From UBA1189 sp045654565 (lineage in GTDB: Bacteria; Bacteroidota; Bacteroidia; Bacteroidales; Bacteroidaceae), in contig JAZONP010000060.1 of the NCBI GenBank assembly GCA_045654565.1, forward strand, positions 1 to 6,491: 6,491 bases of DNA. Reading direction: 5' to 3'. The position numbers and the translations under genes were made by a program. This document shows positions 1 through 5,024 of the stretch, piece after piece. Each line of letters starts with the position of its first letter. The stretch's first letter is position 1. The notes below the pieces were generated by a model. The model had not been told where the DNA came from. It saw only the letters and a program-made list of their open reading frames with translations, and ran no database searches.

Positions 1-41
1 ACTTTCTTAAAGCCTACGGGCAACAAATAACTTTTCTTCAT
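1..41 (-). CDS. 5' end of an unidentified gene, cut by the window edge
   Basis: An open frame on the minus strand begins at ATG 41-39 and runs off the window after 13 codons, reading MKKSYLLPVGFKK. An in-frame ATG at 68-66 would add nine residues (MYNLKKVNA). I prefer the inner start because it begins with the common MKK and is preceded by an A-rich stretch, typical for Bacteroidetes initiation. The case for a real gene is the strong promoter at 102-132, which points at it and has no other target. The visible residues are too few to assign a family. A small membrane protein is possible, but that is only a resemblance from memory. Confidence 0.55.
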   Translation of the reverse strand, partial: MKKSYLLPVGFKK

Positions 42-80
42 AGCATTTACTTTTTTGAGGTTGTACATTTAATAAAACTC

Positions 81-92
81 TCTTACGTAAGA
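81..92. repeat. 12-base perfect palindrome in a 5' leader
   Basis: TCTTACGTAAGA is its own reverse complement. It lies just downstream of the predicted start of transcription for the left-edge gene, where a bound repressor would block elongation. With no central loop it suits a dimeric protein-binding site better than an RNA hairpin. The operator role is inference. Confidence 0.3.
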
Positions 93-101
93 TTCACGCT
101 G

Positions 102-132
102 CAAAGATAAGTAAACTTTTCTTAATGACAAA
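102..132 (-). promoter_or_regulatory. Bacteroidetes-type promoter for the gene leaving the left edge
   Basis: Read on the minus strand, TTTG (132-129) is followed after 19 bases by TATCTTTG (109-102). This is a full match to the Bacteroidetes primary-sigma consensus TTTG-N19/20-TAnnTTTG. Transcription should start near position 97, leaving a leader of about 55 bases before ATG 41. It is the best-formed promoter in the window. Confidence 0.75.
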
Positions 133-196
133 TATATTTTACATTTTATCTTGCAAACTTTCTATTTTTACATTCTCAAACCATGGGAAACTACAT

Positions 197-916
197 TTAG
201 CCTCTCTGCTGCCTGCGGCGCATCCGACGCCAGTTGATGAAGCCGTAGATGTCGTTGGCAAGGAACATGACGAAGCAGGCTACCATAGGGAGATAGGCGA
301 GGTCTTTGGCCAAAGCGATGGCCCAGAGCACGATGAGCACCACATCGTTGGCACCATAGCCGATACCGTAATAGGGGCTGCGCAGATAGGTGAGGTACGA
401 GGCGCCAAAGCTGGTGGCTACAGAGAGCGTACTCACCCACAGGCTGGCTGTACCCAAGGCACGAAGGATAAAGTAGAAGACGAAGGTGACGAGCAGTGTG
501 AGCACCACCACCTGCAGCCATTTGCGAGGAGTCGTATGAGCCACCTGCCCCTCAGCACTGCCCTCGAACGGATGGCGTAGCCACGACACGATGGCTGCTA
601 CGGCTATGGGGCCCGTCATGCCCAAGTAGGTGATGACCTCGCCATAGTAGCGTTGCTCGTAGGAGGCGATACCATAGAGTATGGCAAAGACCACCACCAA
701 TACCTGTCCTATCACATATCCCTTGGCAATGAAGATGAGCGAGGTGACGCCCACGAGTGAGGCGGCAAGCGAGAGCACATCGCCTTGCGGAGACAGCAGA
801 TACGACAATGCCACCACGGCCATCGACGAGGTCCAAAGCATACGCTCAAAGCGGGTGAGGGAGCCGAAGGCGCTGAACATCCGGCGCAGTTGACGATTCA
901 TAAGTGTTCCTTTCAT
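197..916 (-). CDS. pnuC: PnuC-family nicotinamide riboside/NMN transporter
   Basis: This is an inner-membrane facilitator that imports nicotinamide riboside (historically nicotinamide mononucleotide) for NAD salvage; uptake is driven by phosphorylation inside the cell. The 239-residue product has about seven hydrophobic stretches and the PnuC pattern: an aromatic-rich AILYGIASYEQRYYGE segment, then GANDVVLIVLW and NDIYGFINWRRMRRR near the C-terminus, whose Asn, Asp and Trp residues are typical of the substrate-site helices. Length is normal for the family. A second ATG at 901-899 lies seven bases after AAGGA and may be the true start (234 residues). The gene is divergent from the sirtuin and nothing is fused or truncated. 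Some Bacteroidetes paralogues carry thiamine under TPP riboswitches (PnuT). I see no TPP riboswitch and no thiamine kinase gene here, so the pyridine role is preferred, but substrate is not proven by sequence. Confidence 0.9.
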   Translation of the reverse strand: MKGTLMNRQLRRMFSAFGSLTRFERMLWTSSMAVVALSYLLSPQGDVLSLAASLVGVTSLIFIAKGYVIGQVLVVVFAILYGIASYEQRYYGEVITYLGMTGPIAVAAIVSWLRHPFEGSAEGQVAHTTPRKWLQVVVLTLLVTFVFYFILRALGTASLWVSTLSVATSFGASYLTYLRSPYYGIGYGANDVVLIVLWAIALAKDLAYLPMVACFVMFLANDIYGFINWRRMRRRQQRG

Positions 917-926
917 TCTATCTACA

Positions 927-1022
927 TATAAAATAAGAAAGCATCCTCCCGGTATCTTCTAAGACCTAACGATACGCGGACGGGATGCTTCGGTGTTTGC
1001 ATCTGTGCTACCCGGTGGCAGC
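927..1022 (-). promoter_or_regulatory. Candidate attenuator or riboswitch in the pnuC leader
   Basis: The predicted pnuC leader contains three pairable parts (plus coordinates). A 6-pair hairpin joins 1017-1022 and 1007-1012 around a 4-base loop. A large hairpin joins 983-990 (AAGCATCC on the minus strand) with 939-946 (GGATGCTT), and inside it 971-979 with 949-956, around a 14-base loop. It is followed by a U-rich run (UUUCUUAUUUUAUAU), so it resembles an intrinsic terminator. GATGC at 1003-999 can instead pair with GCATC at 988-984, which would open the terminator. No gene lies upstream on this strand, so a terminator here can only act on pnuC itself. No known riboswitch class was recognised. 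Confidence 0.5.
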
Positions 1023-1024
1023 GG

Positions 1025-1072
1025 TTTACTATTTCTTGTGCAAATGTAGTAAATAGTATGGGGATGCACAAG
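1025..1072. repeat. Interleaved inverted repeats in the pnuC/sirtuin promoter region
   Basis: TACTATTT (1027-1034) is the exact inverse of AAATAGTA (1051-1058), and CTTGTGCA (1035-1042) is the exact inverse of TGCACAAG (1065-1072). The four arms are ordered A-B-A'-B'. TTTACTA (1025-1031) also pairs with TAGTAAA (1047-1053). The B arms overlap both boxes of the predicted pnuC promoter. The predicted transcripts of both genes exclude most of this stretch, so protein-binding sites are more likely than an RNA pseudoknot. The regulator is unknown; one that senses NAD status is a reasonable guess only. Confidence 0.5.
1041..1072 (-). promoter_or_regulatory. Predicted pnuC promoter
   Basis: On the minus strand CTTG (1072-1069), 20 bases, then TACATTTG (1048-1041). 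The downstream box matches TAnnTTTG fully and the upstream box matches TTTG at three of four bases. Transcription would begin around 1036, giving pnuC a leader of roughly 120 bases. The promoter is covered by two interleaved inverted repeats. Confidence 0.55.
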
Positions 1073-1081
1073 TTTTTTTCG

Positions 1082-1089
1082 TACCTTTA
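1082..1089 (+). promoter_or_regulatory. Predicted -7 element of the sirtuin gene
   Basis: TACCTTTA matches TAnnTTTG at seven of eight bases and is placed 61 bases before the sirtuin ATG. No TTTG-like box is visible at the expected distance upstream, so this is a moderate call. It supports a start at 1151, since an ATG at 1058 would lie upstream of the transcript. Confidence 0.4.
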
Positions 1090-1150
1090 CAGCCAACGCA
1101 GTTTAGGTACTCTCACTTGCTGTGTAAAACAAAGAAATGAAATATACACC

Positions 1151-1852
1151 ATGAAGAAGATTGTAGTGCTCACAGGTGCCGGCATGAGTGCCGAGAGCGG
1201 TATCAGCACCTTCCGCGACTCGGGCGGACTATGGGACAAGTACCCTATAGAGGATGTGGCTACCCCCGAAGGATATAGGCGTAACCCGCAACTCGTGACG
1301 GACTTCTACAATGCACGGCGCATGCAACTGCTCACCGTAGAGCCTAACGAGGGGCATCGACTCGTGGCTGAATTGGAGAAGAGGTATGAGGTGACCGTGG
1401 TGACGCAAAATGTGGACAATCTCCACGAGCGGGCAGGAAGCACTCACGTGATACACCTGCATGGCGAACTCACCAAGGTGACGTCAAGCCTACAGCCCAA
1501 TAATCCTCAGTACATACGCGAACTGCGCCCCGAGGAGTATGAGGTACATTTGGGCGACTGCGCTACTGATGGTAGCCAGTTGCGACCCTTCATCGTATGG
1601 TTTGGCGAGGAGGTACCCAACATCGAGGTGGCTGCTGATCATGTGATGGAGGCCGATGCACTCATCATCATCGGCACTTCGCTCAATGTGTACCCTGCAG
1701 CTGGGCTCATACAATTCACGAAGAGCAATGCACAGATCTATCTCATCGACCCCGCCGAAGTGAAGGTGCCTTATGGGTTACCTGTTCACGTCATCAAGAA
1801 AGGCGCTTCGGAGGGTATGCGTGAACTTGTGGAGTTGCTCGATAGGGAGTGA
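1151..1852 (+). CDS. cobB: Sir2-family NAD-dependent protein deacylase (CobB/SIRT5-like, zinc-module cysteines absent)
   Basis: The enzyme removes acyl groups from protein lysines using NAD, releasing nicotinamide and O-acyl-ADP-ribose in the cytoplasm. The 233-residue product has the whole Sir2 core: NAD-binding GAGMSAESGI (9-18) and FRDSGGLW (21-28), TQNVDN (85-90), catalytic His104 in HLHGE, WFGEEVP (150-156) and GTSLNVYPAAG (175-185). Tyr53 and Arg56 in FYNARR match the pair that in CobB and SIRT5 binds succinyl/malonyl lysine. The small domain after HLHGE has a single Cys (137) where zinc-binding sirtuins carry four, so the structural zinc is probably missing. An upstream ATG at 1058 would add 31 residues that lie before the GAGMS core by more than usual and before the predicted promoter, so I rejected it. 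The gene is divergent from pnuC and convergent with nadA. Confidence 0.92.
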   Translation: MKKIVVLTGAGMSAESGISTFRDSGGLWDKYPIEDVATPEGYRRNPQLVTDFYNARRMQLLTVEPNEGHRLVAELEKRYEVTVVTQNVDNLHERAGSTHVIHLHGELTKVTSSLQPNNPQYIRELRPEEYEVHLGDCATDGSQLRPFIVWFGEEVPNIEVAADHVMEADALIIIGTSLNVYPAAGLIQFTKSNAQIYLIDPAEVKVPYGLPVHVIKKGASEGMRELVELLDRE

Positions 1853-1908
1853 AGGACTCTTTGATTATTATAAAGATATTTACCCAAACTAATCAAACCC
1901 TGCGTCTC

Positions 1909-1937
1909 TGTCATCTTTCGCTATGCTCAGGATGACA
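1909..1937. repeat. Short palindromic repeat related to the ends of the 3641-3884 element
   Basis: TGTCATC (1909-1915) and GATGACA (1931-1937) are exact inverses around 15 bases. On the minus strand the unit begins TGTCATCCTGAGCATAGCGA, which matches the left end of the element at 3641 (TGTCATTTCGAGCAAAGCGA) at 16 of 20 positions. It appears to be a solo or miniature member of the same dispersed family, sitting between the sirtuin gene and its terminator. Confidence 0.5.
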
Positions 1938-1958
1938 TCAATACGAAAATTTAAATAA

Positions 1959-1990
1959 ATAAAGGAGTTGCTATCAGGCAACTCCTTTAT
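1959..1990. terminator. Bidirectional terminator between the sirtuin gene and nadA
   Basis: A perfect 13-pair stem joins 1959-1971 and 1978-1990 around the 6-base loop TATCAG. Reading leftward it is followed by an A/T-rich run ending in TTTT, a good terminator for nadA. Reading rightward the tail is ATCATATATCAT, less T-rich but with T's in the stem end. It lies between convergent genes, as expected for a shared terminator. Confidence 0.8.
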
Positions 1991-2017
1991 CATATATCAT
2001 AGAGTAGAATCCCTGCG

Positions 2018-2093
2018 TTACTTCACCGACTTCTTTGTGGGACTTTGAGTTCTCCCCATAGAGGGGGTCCATTACTTTACTTCCCCAACTTCT
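2018..2093. repeat. Duplicated 17-base motif and C/G hairpin after nadA
   Basis: TTACTTCACCGACTTCT (2018-2034) matches the last codons and stop of nadA (2077-2093) at 15 of 17 bases. Between them CCCC (2054-2057) and GGGG (2063-2066) can form a short hairpin around ATAGA. It may be a local duplication of the gene tail or a degenerate member of an intergenic repeat. The evidence is thin. Confidence 0.3.
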
Positions 2094-3087
2094 CCGAAAG
2101 CGAGAGCATACGCTCGATGGGCTTGATGGCCTTCTCGGCAATGGCAGCATCGACCTCTACTTGGGGATACTCGTAGCGGAGGCAGTTGTAGACCTTCTCC
2201 AAAGTATTAAGGCGCATGTAGTTGCACTCGTTGCATCCACAGGCGGTGCCTCCCTCGGTAGCCTCGGGCGGAGCAGGGATAAACTCCTTGTCGGGACAAC
2301 TCTTCTGCATCTCGTGCAGGATGCCCGACTCGGTAACTACGATAAACTGCTTACTCGCGCTCTTCTGCGCATAGGAGAGCAGAGCGGCAGTAGAGCCTAC
2401 GACATCGGCCAACTTGAGGATGACACCCTTGCACTCGGGGTGGGCGAGGACAGCGGCATCGGGATACTGCTTCTTGAGCGCAATGAGCGCCTCTACAGAG
2501 AACTGGCTATGCACATGGCAAGCACCATCCCAGAGGAGCATGTTGCGGCCCGTAACGCTATTGATATAGCCTCCGAGGTTGCGGTCAGGGCCGAAGATGA
2601 GTTTGGCATCCTGCGGGAAACTCTCTACAATCTGTCGTGCATTGCTCGATGTCACCACCACATCGGTATGAGCCTTAACGGCAGCCGAGGTGTTGACATA
2701 GGAGATGACCTGATGGTCGGGATGCTGGGCTACAAACTCGGCAAACGCATCGGCAGGGCAGCTATCGGCCAGTGAGCAGCCAGCATTGAGGTCGGGCACG
2801 AGCACCATCTTGTCGGGGCAGAGGATCTTGGCCGTCTCGCCCATGAAGTGCACACCGCACACGACGAGCACATCGGCCTCTACCTTGGCAGCCCATTGCG
2901 CCATGGCCAGGCTATCGCCCACGAAGTCGGCAATATCCTGTATCTCGCCACGCTGGTAGTAGTGGCCCAGGATGACGGCATTCTTCTCGCGCTTGAGCGC
3001 CTCGATCATCTCTACCAACTCTTCTCTGCTCTTCGCCTCCACGGGTTTGTCTGCAAATCCCTTGGCAGTCCATTCCGATTTCAACAT
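2077..3087 (-). CDS. nadA: Quinolinate synthase NadA
   Basis: NadA condenses iminoaspartate (from NadB) with dihydroxyacetone phosphate to give quinolinate, the first pyridine of de novo NAD synthesis, in the cytoplasm, using a [4Fe-4S] cluster. The 336-residue product is full length. Three copies of the family's half-domain are visible, with GHYYQRGEIQDIADFVGDSL (41-60), HFMGETAKIL (80-89), and the three cluster ligands Cys104 (NAGCSLADSC), Cys190 (WDGACHVHSQF) and Cys288 (ECNYMRLN), spaced as in the family. HPEC is at 216-219. The start at 3087 gives the usual N-terminus. No nadB or nadC lies next to it, although they are often adjacent elsewhere, so its partners must be encoded outside the window. 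Transcription probably starts within the candidate origin region to its right. Confidence 0.97.
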   Translation of the reverse strand: MLKSEWTAKGFADKPVEAKSREELVEMIEALKREKNAVILGHYYQRGEIQDIADFVGDSLAMAQWAAKVEADVLVVCGVHFMGETAKILCPDKMVLVPDLNAGCSLADSCPADAFAEFVAQHPDHQVISYVNTSAAVKAHTDVVVTSSNARQIVESFPQDAKLIFGPDRNLGGYINSVTGRNMLLWDGACHVHSQFSVEALIALKKQYPDAAVLAHPECKGVILKLADVVGSTAALLSYAQKSASKQFIVVTESGILHEMQKSCPDKEFIPAPPEATEGGTACGCNECNYMRLNTLEKVYNCLRYEYPQVEVDAAIAEKAIKPIERMLSLSEKLGK

Positions 3088-3160
3088 AACTAAATATATT
3101 TTTCTTCTTTTTTATTCCTTTAGAAAAAACTTTATGTGTATGGTGATAGCCTGTGGAAAC

Positions 3161-3518
3161 GGTGCATAAAAAAATGCTCCCCAATTTGCATATCTCGTAC
3201 CACACATTAGGTTTTGTGTCATTCACAGGTTATCCACAATCTTTTTCTTGCCTTAATAACTGAAAACCAGTGCTGATGCTAAAGTTATCCACAACCTGTT
3301 GACAACGGGCAAAGTTAATAATTTACCCCCGAATAATTGTGTTAAAACCAGTGAAAAGTGATACTGAAAACTTATTATTAAAAACTGGCTAACTTTTTTG
3401 GCCATTTCGGAAACCTGATTAATAATTCGGCCCATCAAAACCACCAAATTATTTCCTCGTTTTTTATAAATAATTTTTCCACCGTTATCCACCATTATCA
3501 ACATACTTTTGTTAATAA
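3161..3518. other. Candidate chromosomal replication origin (DnaA-box cluster)
   Basis: Two perfect DnaA boxes TTATCCACA lie at 3230-3238 and 3285-3293. Five further sites match TTATNCACA at all but one base: 3219-3227, 3485-3493 and 3495-3503 on plus, and 3161-3169 and 3510-3518 on minus. They fall in a non-coding stretch of about 360 bases. Between the two groups, 3310-3480 is strongly A/T-rich, as expected of an unwinding region. AAAACCAGTG is repeated at 3263-3272 and 3344-3353. No dnaA gene is in the window, but in Bacteroidetes the origin is often away from dnaA. A DnaA-regulated promoter is the alternative. Confidence 0.55.
3310..3317 (-). promoter_or_regulatory. Possible nadA -7 promoter element
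   Basis: On the minus strand TAACTTTG is a full match to TAnnTTTG. No TTTG-like box appears 19-20 bases upstream, and it would give nadA a leader of about 215 bases crossing two perfect DnaA boxes. It is the only full match between nadA and 3340. Confidence 0.3.
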
Positions 3519-3522
3519 ATTA

Positions 3523-3553
3523 GAATGGGGTGAACAATTGTTCATCCCCATTC
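3523..3553. terminator. Strong hairpin with T-rich flanks at the edge of the candidate origin
   Basis: GAATGGGG (3523-3530) pairs with CCCCATTC (3546-3553). Inside it TGAACAATTGTTCA (3531-3544) is a perfect 14-base palindrome, with one unpaired T at 3545. The right side continues GTTTATTTTTATTTAATTTT and the left side is also A/T-rich, so it can act in both directions. It may end transcription coming leftward from dusB and so insulate the candidate origin. Confidence 0.6.
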
Positions 3554-3640
3554 GTTTATTTTTATTTAATTTTCTGTTTTTCGTCATTTTCAAGCGTGAT
3601 AAACTAAGGCAATAGTATAGATGTTGTTCAAAACGTCTCG

Positions 3641-3884
3641 TGTCATTTCGAGCAAAGCGAGACAACCTTTAGGTCGCCGTTAAGGCAATCTCGCAGAGTG
3701 CCCTGGTGAAAAGGGACTCCTCGGGGAAACTAAAGTTTCCTTCGTCGCAACCGACGCTAATGCTCCGCGTCGGCCCTGCGCGAGAGAAGTGCTGAAGCAC
3801 GCTCCTCGGGGGAGATAAACCTCCCTTCGTCGCAACCGACGCTAATGCTCCGCGTCGGCGGCGCTTCGCTTTGTCGGGATGACA
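3641..3884. repeat. MITE-like element with inverted ends and two structured internal repeats
   Basis: The left end TGTCATTTCGAGCAAAGCGA (3641-3660) and the inverse of the right end, TGTCATCCCGACAAAGCGAA (3884-3865), match except for the two bases after TGTCAT and a one-base gap. Inside are two 57-base direct repeats, 3717-3773 and 3802-3858, period 85. Each holds a hairpin with loop TAAA and an identical second hairpin CCGACGC/GCGTCGG. No open frame for a transposase and no clear target-site duplication are seen. Similar palindromic intergenic repeats are common in Bacteroidales. A short relative lies at 1909-1937. Confidence 0.65.
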
Positions 3885-3934
3885 ACATCGCTGTATTTTC
3901 TATACCATGGTAAACTCCTATATTATTACCTAAA

Positions 3935-4921
3935 CTAAAGTGTGCCATAAGTTTTCTTTATCTGCTCGAAGATGGCAAAGAGTTCTTCCACCGTTTCGGC
4001 ACGGAGCATGGCAATGCGCAGTGGTTTGAAATCGGGCAAACCTTTAAAGAGGGGTGTAGCTGCCAGGTGACGGCGTATGTGGAGTATGCCTCGGTATTCA
4101 TCGAGTCGGGCTACGCTTTGGTTTACTTGGTCGCGCAGAATATCCATGCGCTCATCAAAGGTGAGCGGGGGTAGGGGAGTGCCCGTCTCCAGATAGTGCT
4201 TCACCTCGCGGAATATCCAGGGGCGGCCAAAACTGGCGCGGCCTATCATCACGGCATCCACGCCGTAGCGGTCGAAGCACTCCTTGGCACGCTCGGGAGT
4301 GGTGATGTCGCCATTGCCGATGATGGGGATGTGCATACGCGGGTTGTTCTTTACCTCCCCGATGAGGCTCCAGTCGGCCTCGCCGGTATACATCTGTGCT
4401 CGGGTACGGCCGTGGATGGTGAGGGCCTTGATGCCACAATCTTGCAACTGCTCGGCCAGGTCGACGATAATCTTCGAACTCTCGTCCCATCCGAGGCGGG
4501 TCTTCACGGTCACGGGCGTCTTCACGGCATTCACTACGGAGCGTACGATATCGAGCATGAGCGGCACATTCTGTAGCATGCCTGCACCGGCTCCCTTGCC
4601 AGCCACGCGCTTCACGGGGCAGCCGAAGTTGAGGTCTATGATGTCGGGATTAACCGTCTCGACGATGCATGCTGCCTCGGTCATCGAGTCTACATCACGG
4701 CCATAAATCTGTATAGCCACGGGACGCTCCTCGTCGCAGATGGTGAGTTTCTGCATTGACTTGTTGACCTGACGGATGAGCGCGTCGCTCGATACAAACT
4801 CCGTATACACGAGGTCGGCACCAAACTCCTTACACATCAGTCGGAAGCCGAGGTCGGTGACATCCTCCATCGGTGCCAGCAGCACCGGATATTTACCTAA
4901 TTCTATATGGTCAATCTTCAT
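3935..4921 (-). CDS. dusB: tRNA-dihydrouridine synthase, DusB type
   Basis: This flavoenzyme reduces specific uridines in the tRNA D-loop to dihydrouridine with NADPH and FMN. The 328-residue product has an N-terminal TIM barrel with APMEDVTD (16-23), YTEFVSSDALI (39-49), catalytic Cys101 in DLNFGCPV with KRVAGKGAGAGML after it, KTRLGW (140-145), HGRTR at 170-174, the FMN-phosphate motifs GNGDITTPE (202-210) and GVDAVMIGRASFGRPW (220-235), then a helical C-terminal tRNA-binding domain. The NFGCP...GKGAG pattern is usual for DusB. It follows the patatin-like gene on the same strand after 103 bases. A TACCTTTA box (4946-4939) would give a leader of only about 12 bases, so either it has its own promoter or it is read through from the lipase gene. 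Confidence 0.95.
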   Translation of the reverse strand: MKIDHIELGKYPVLLAPMEDVTDLGFRLMCKEFGADLVYTEFVSSDALIRQVNKSMQKLTICDEERPVAIQIYGRDVDSMTEAACIVETVNPDIIDLNFGCPVKRVAGKGAGAGMLQNVPLMLDIVRSVVNAVKTPVTVKTRLGWDESSKIIVDLAEQLQDCGIKALTIHGRTRAQMYTGEADWSLIGEVKNNPRMHIPIIGNGDITTPERAKECFDRYGVDAVMIGRASFGRPWIFREVKHYLETGTPLPPLTFDERMDILRDQVNQSVARLDEYRGILHIRRHLAATPLFKGLPDFKPLRIAMLRAETVEELFAIFEQIKKTYGTL

Positions 4922-4938
4922 GTTGTTTTTTTAATAGT

Positions 4939-4946
4939 TAAAGGTA
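4939..4946 (-). promoter_or_regulatory. Possible dusB -7 element
   Basis: On the minus strand TACCTTTA matches TAnnTTTG at seven of eight bases, the same variant as in front of the sirtuin gene. It lies 18 bases before the dusB ATG, implying a very short leader. No clear -33 box is seen. Confidence 0.25.
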
Positions 4947-4982
4947 CTTAAAGGGAGTTATCGCTTTGCTCCTGAGGAGTTA

Positions 4983-5020
4983 AAGGACGATACTTTCGCG
5001 CGTTCAACACCATCGTCCTT
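4983..5020 (-). terminator. Hairpin after the patatin-like gene
   Basis: AAGGACGAT (4983-4991) and ATCGTCCTT (5012-5020) form a 9-pair stem around a 20-base loop, starting five bases after the lipase stop codon. The downstream side on the minus strand begins TTTAACTCC, not a true T-run, so it may only slow transcription or protect the transcript end. dusB could still be reached by readthrough. Confidence 0.4.
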
Positions 5021-5024
5021 AACT

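Noticed and set aside
168..521. Open frames inside pnuC and the other genes on alternative frames
   Set aside because: They are shadows of clearly recognised genes in the correct frame, with Arg/His/Pro-rich composition typical of wrong-frame reading.
917..1040. TPP riboswitch in front of pnuC
   Set aside because: The conserved CUGAGA and GAACCUGA...GUAGGGA segments are absent, so the leader is not a TPP riboswitch although some Bacteroidetes pnuC paralogues have one.
1058..1150. N-terminal extension of the sirtuin to an upstream ATG
   Set aside because: The added residues resemble no sirtuin sequence, would precede the predicted promoter box at 1082-1089, and overlap the inverted-repeat region.
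3253..3504. 83-codon open frame on the minus strand in the A/T-rich spacer
   Set aside because: It reads through the DnaA-box region, has low-complexity composition set by the A/T-rich DNA, no recognisable motif and no promoter.
3717..3858. CRISPR-like array
   Set aside because: Only two repeats with period 85, repeats longer than the spacer, strong internal palindromes and no cas genes.
3903..3912. TACCATGGTA palindrome beside the end of dusB
   Set aside because: Ten bases only, no promoter next to it and no second copy in the spacer; expected by chance at this scale.
3757..3948. 63-codon open frame on the minus strand overlapping the end of dusB
   Set aside because: Most of it is the repeat element at 3641-3884; the peptide reflects the repeat, not a protein family.
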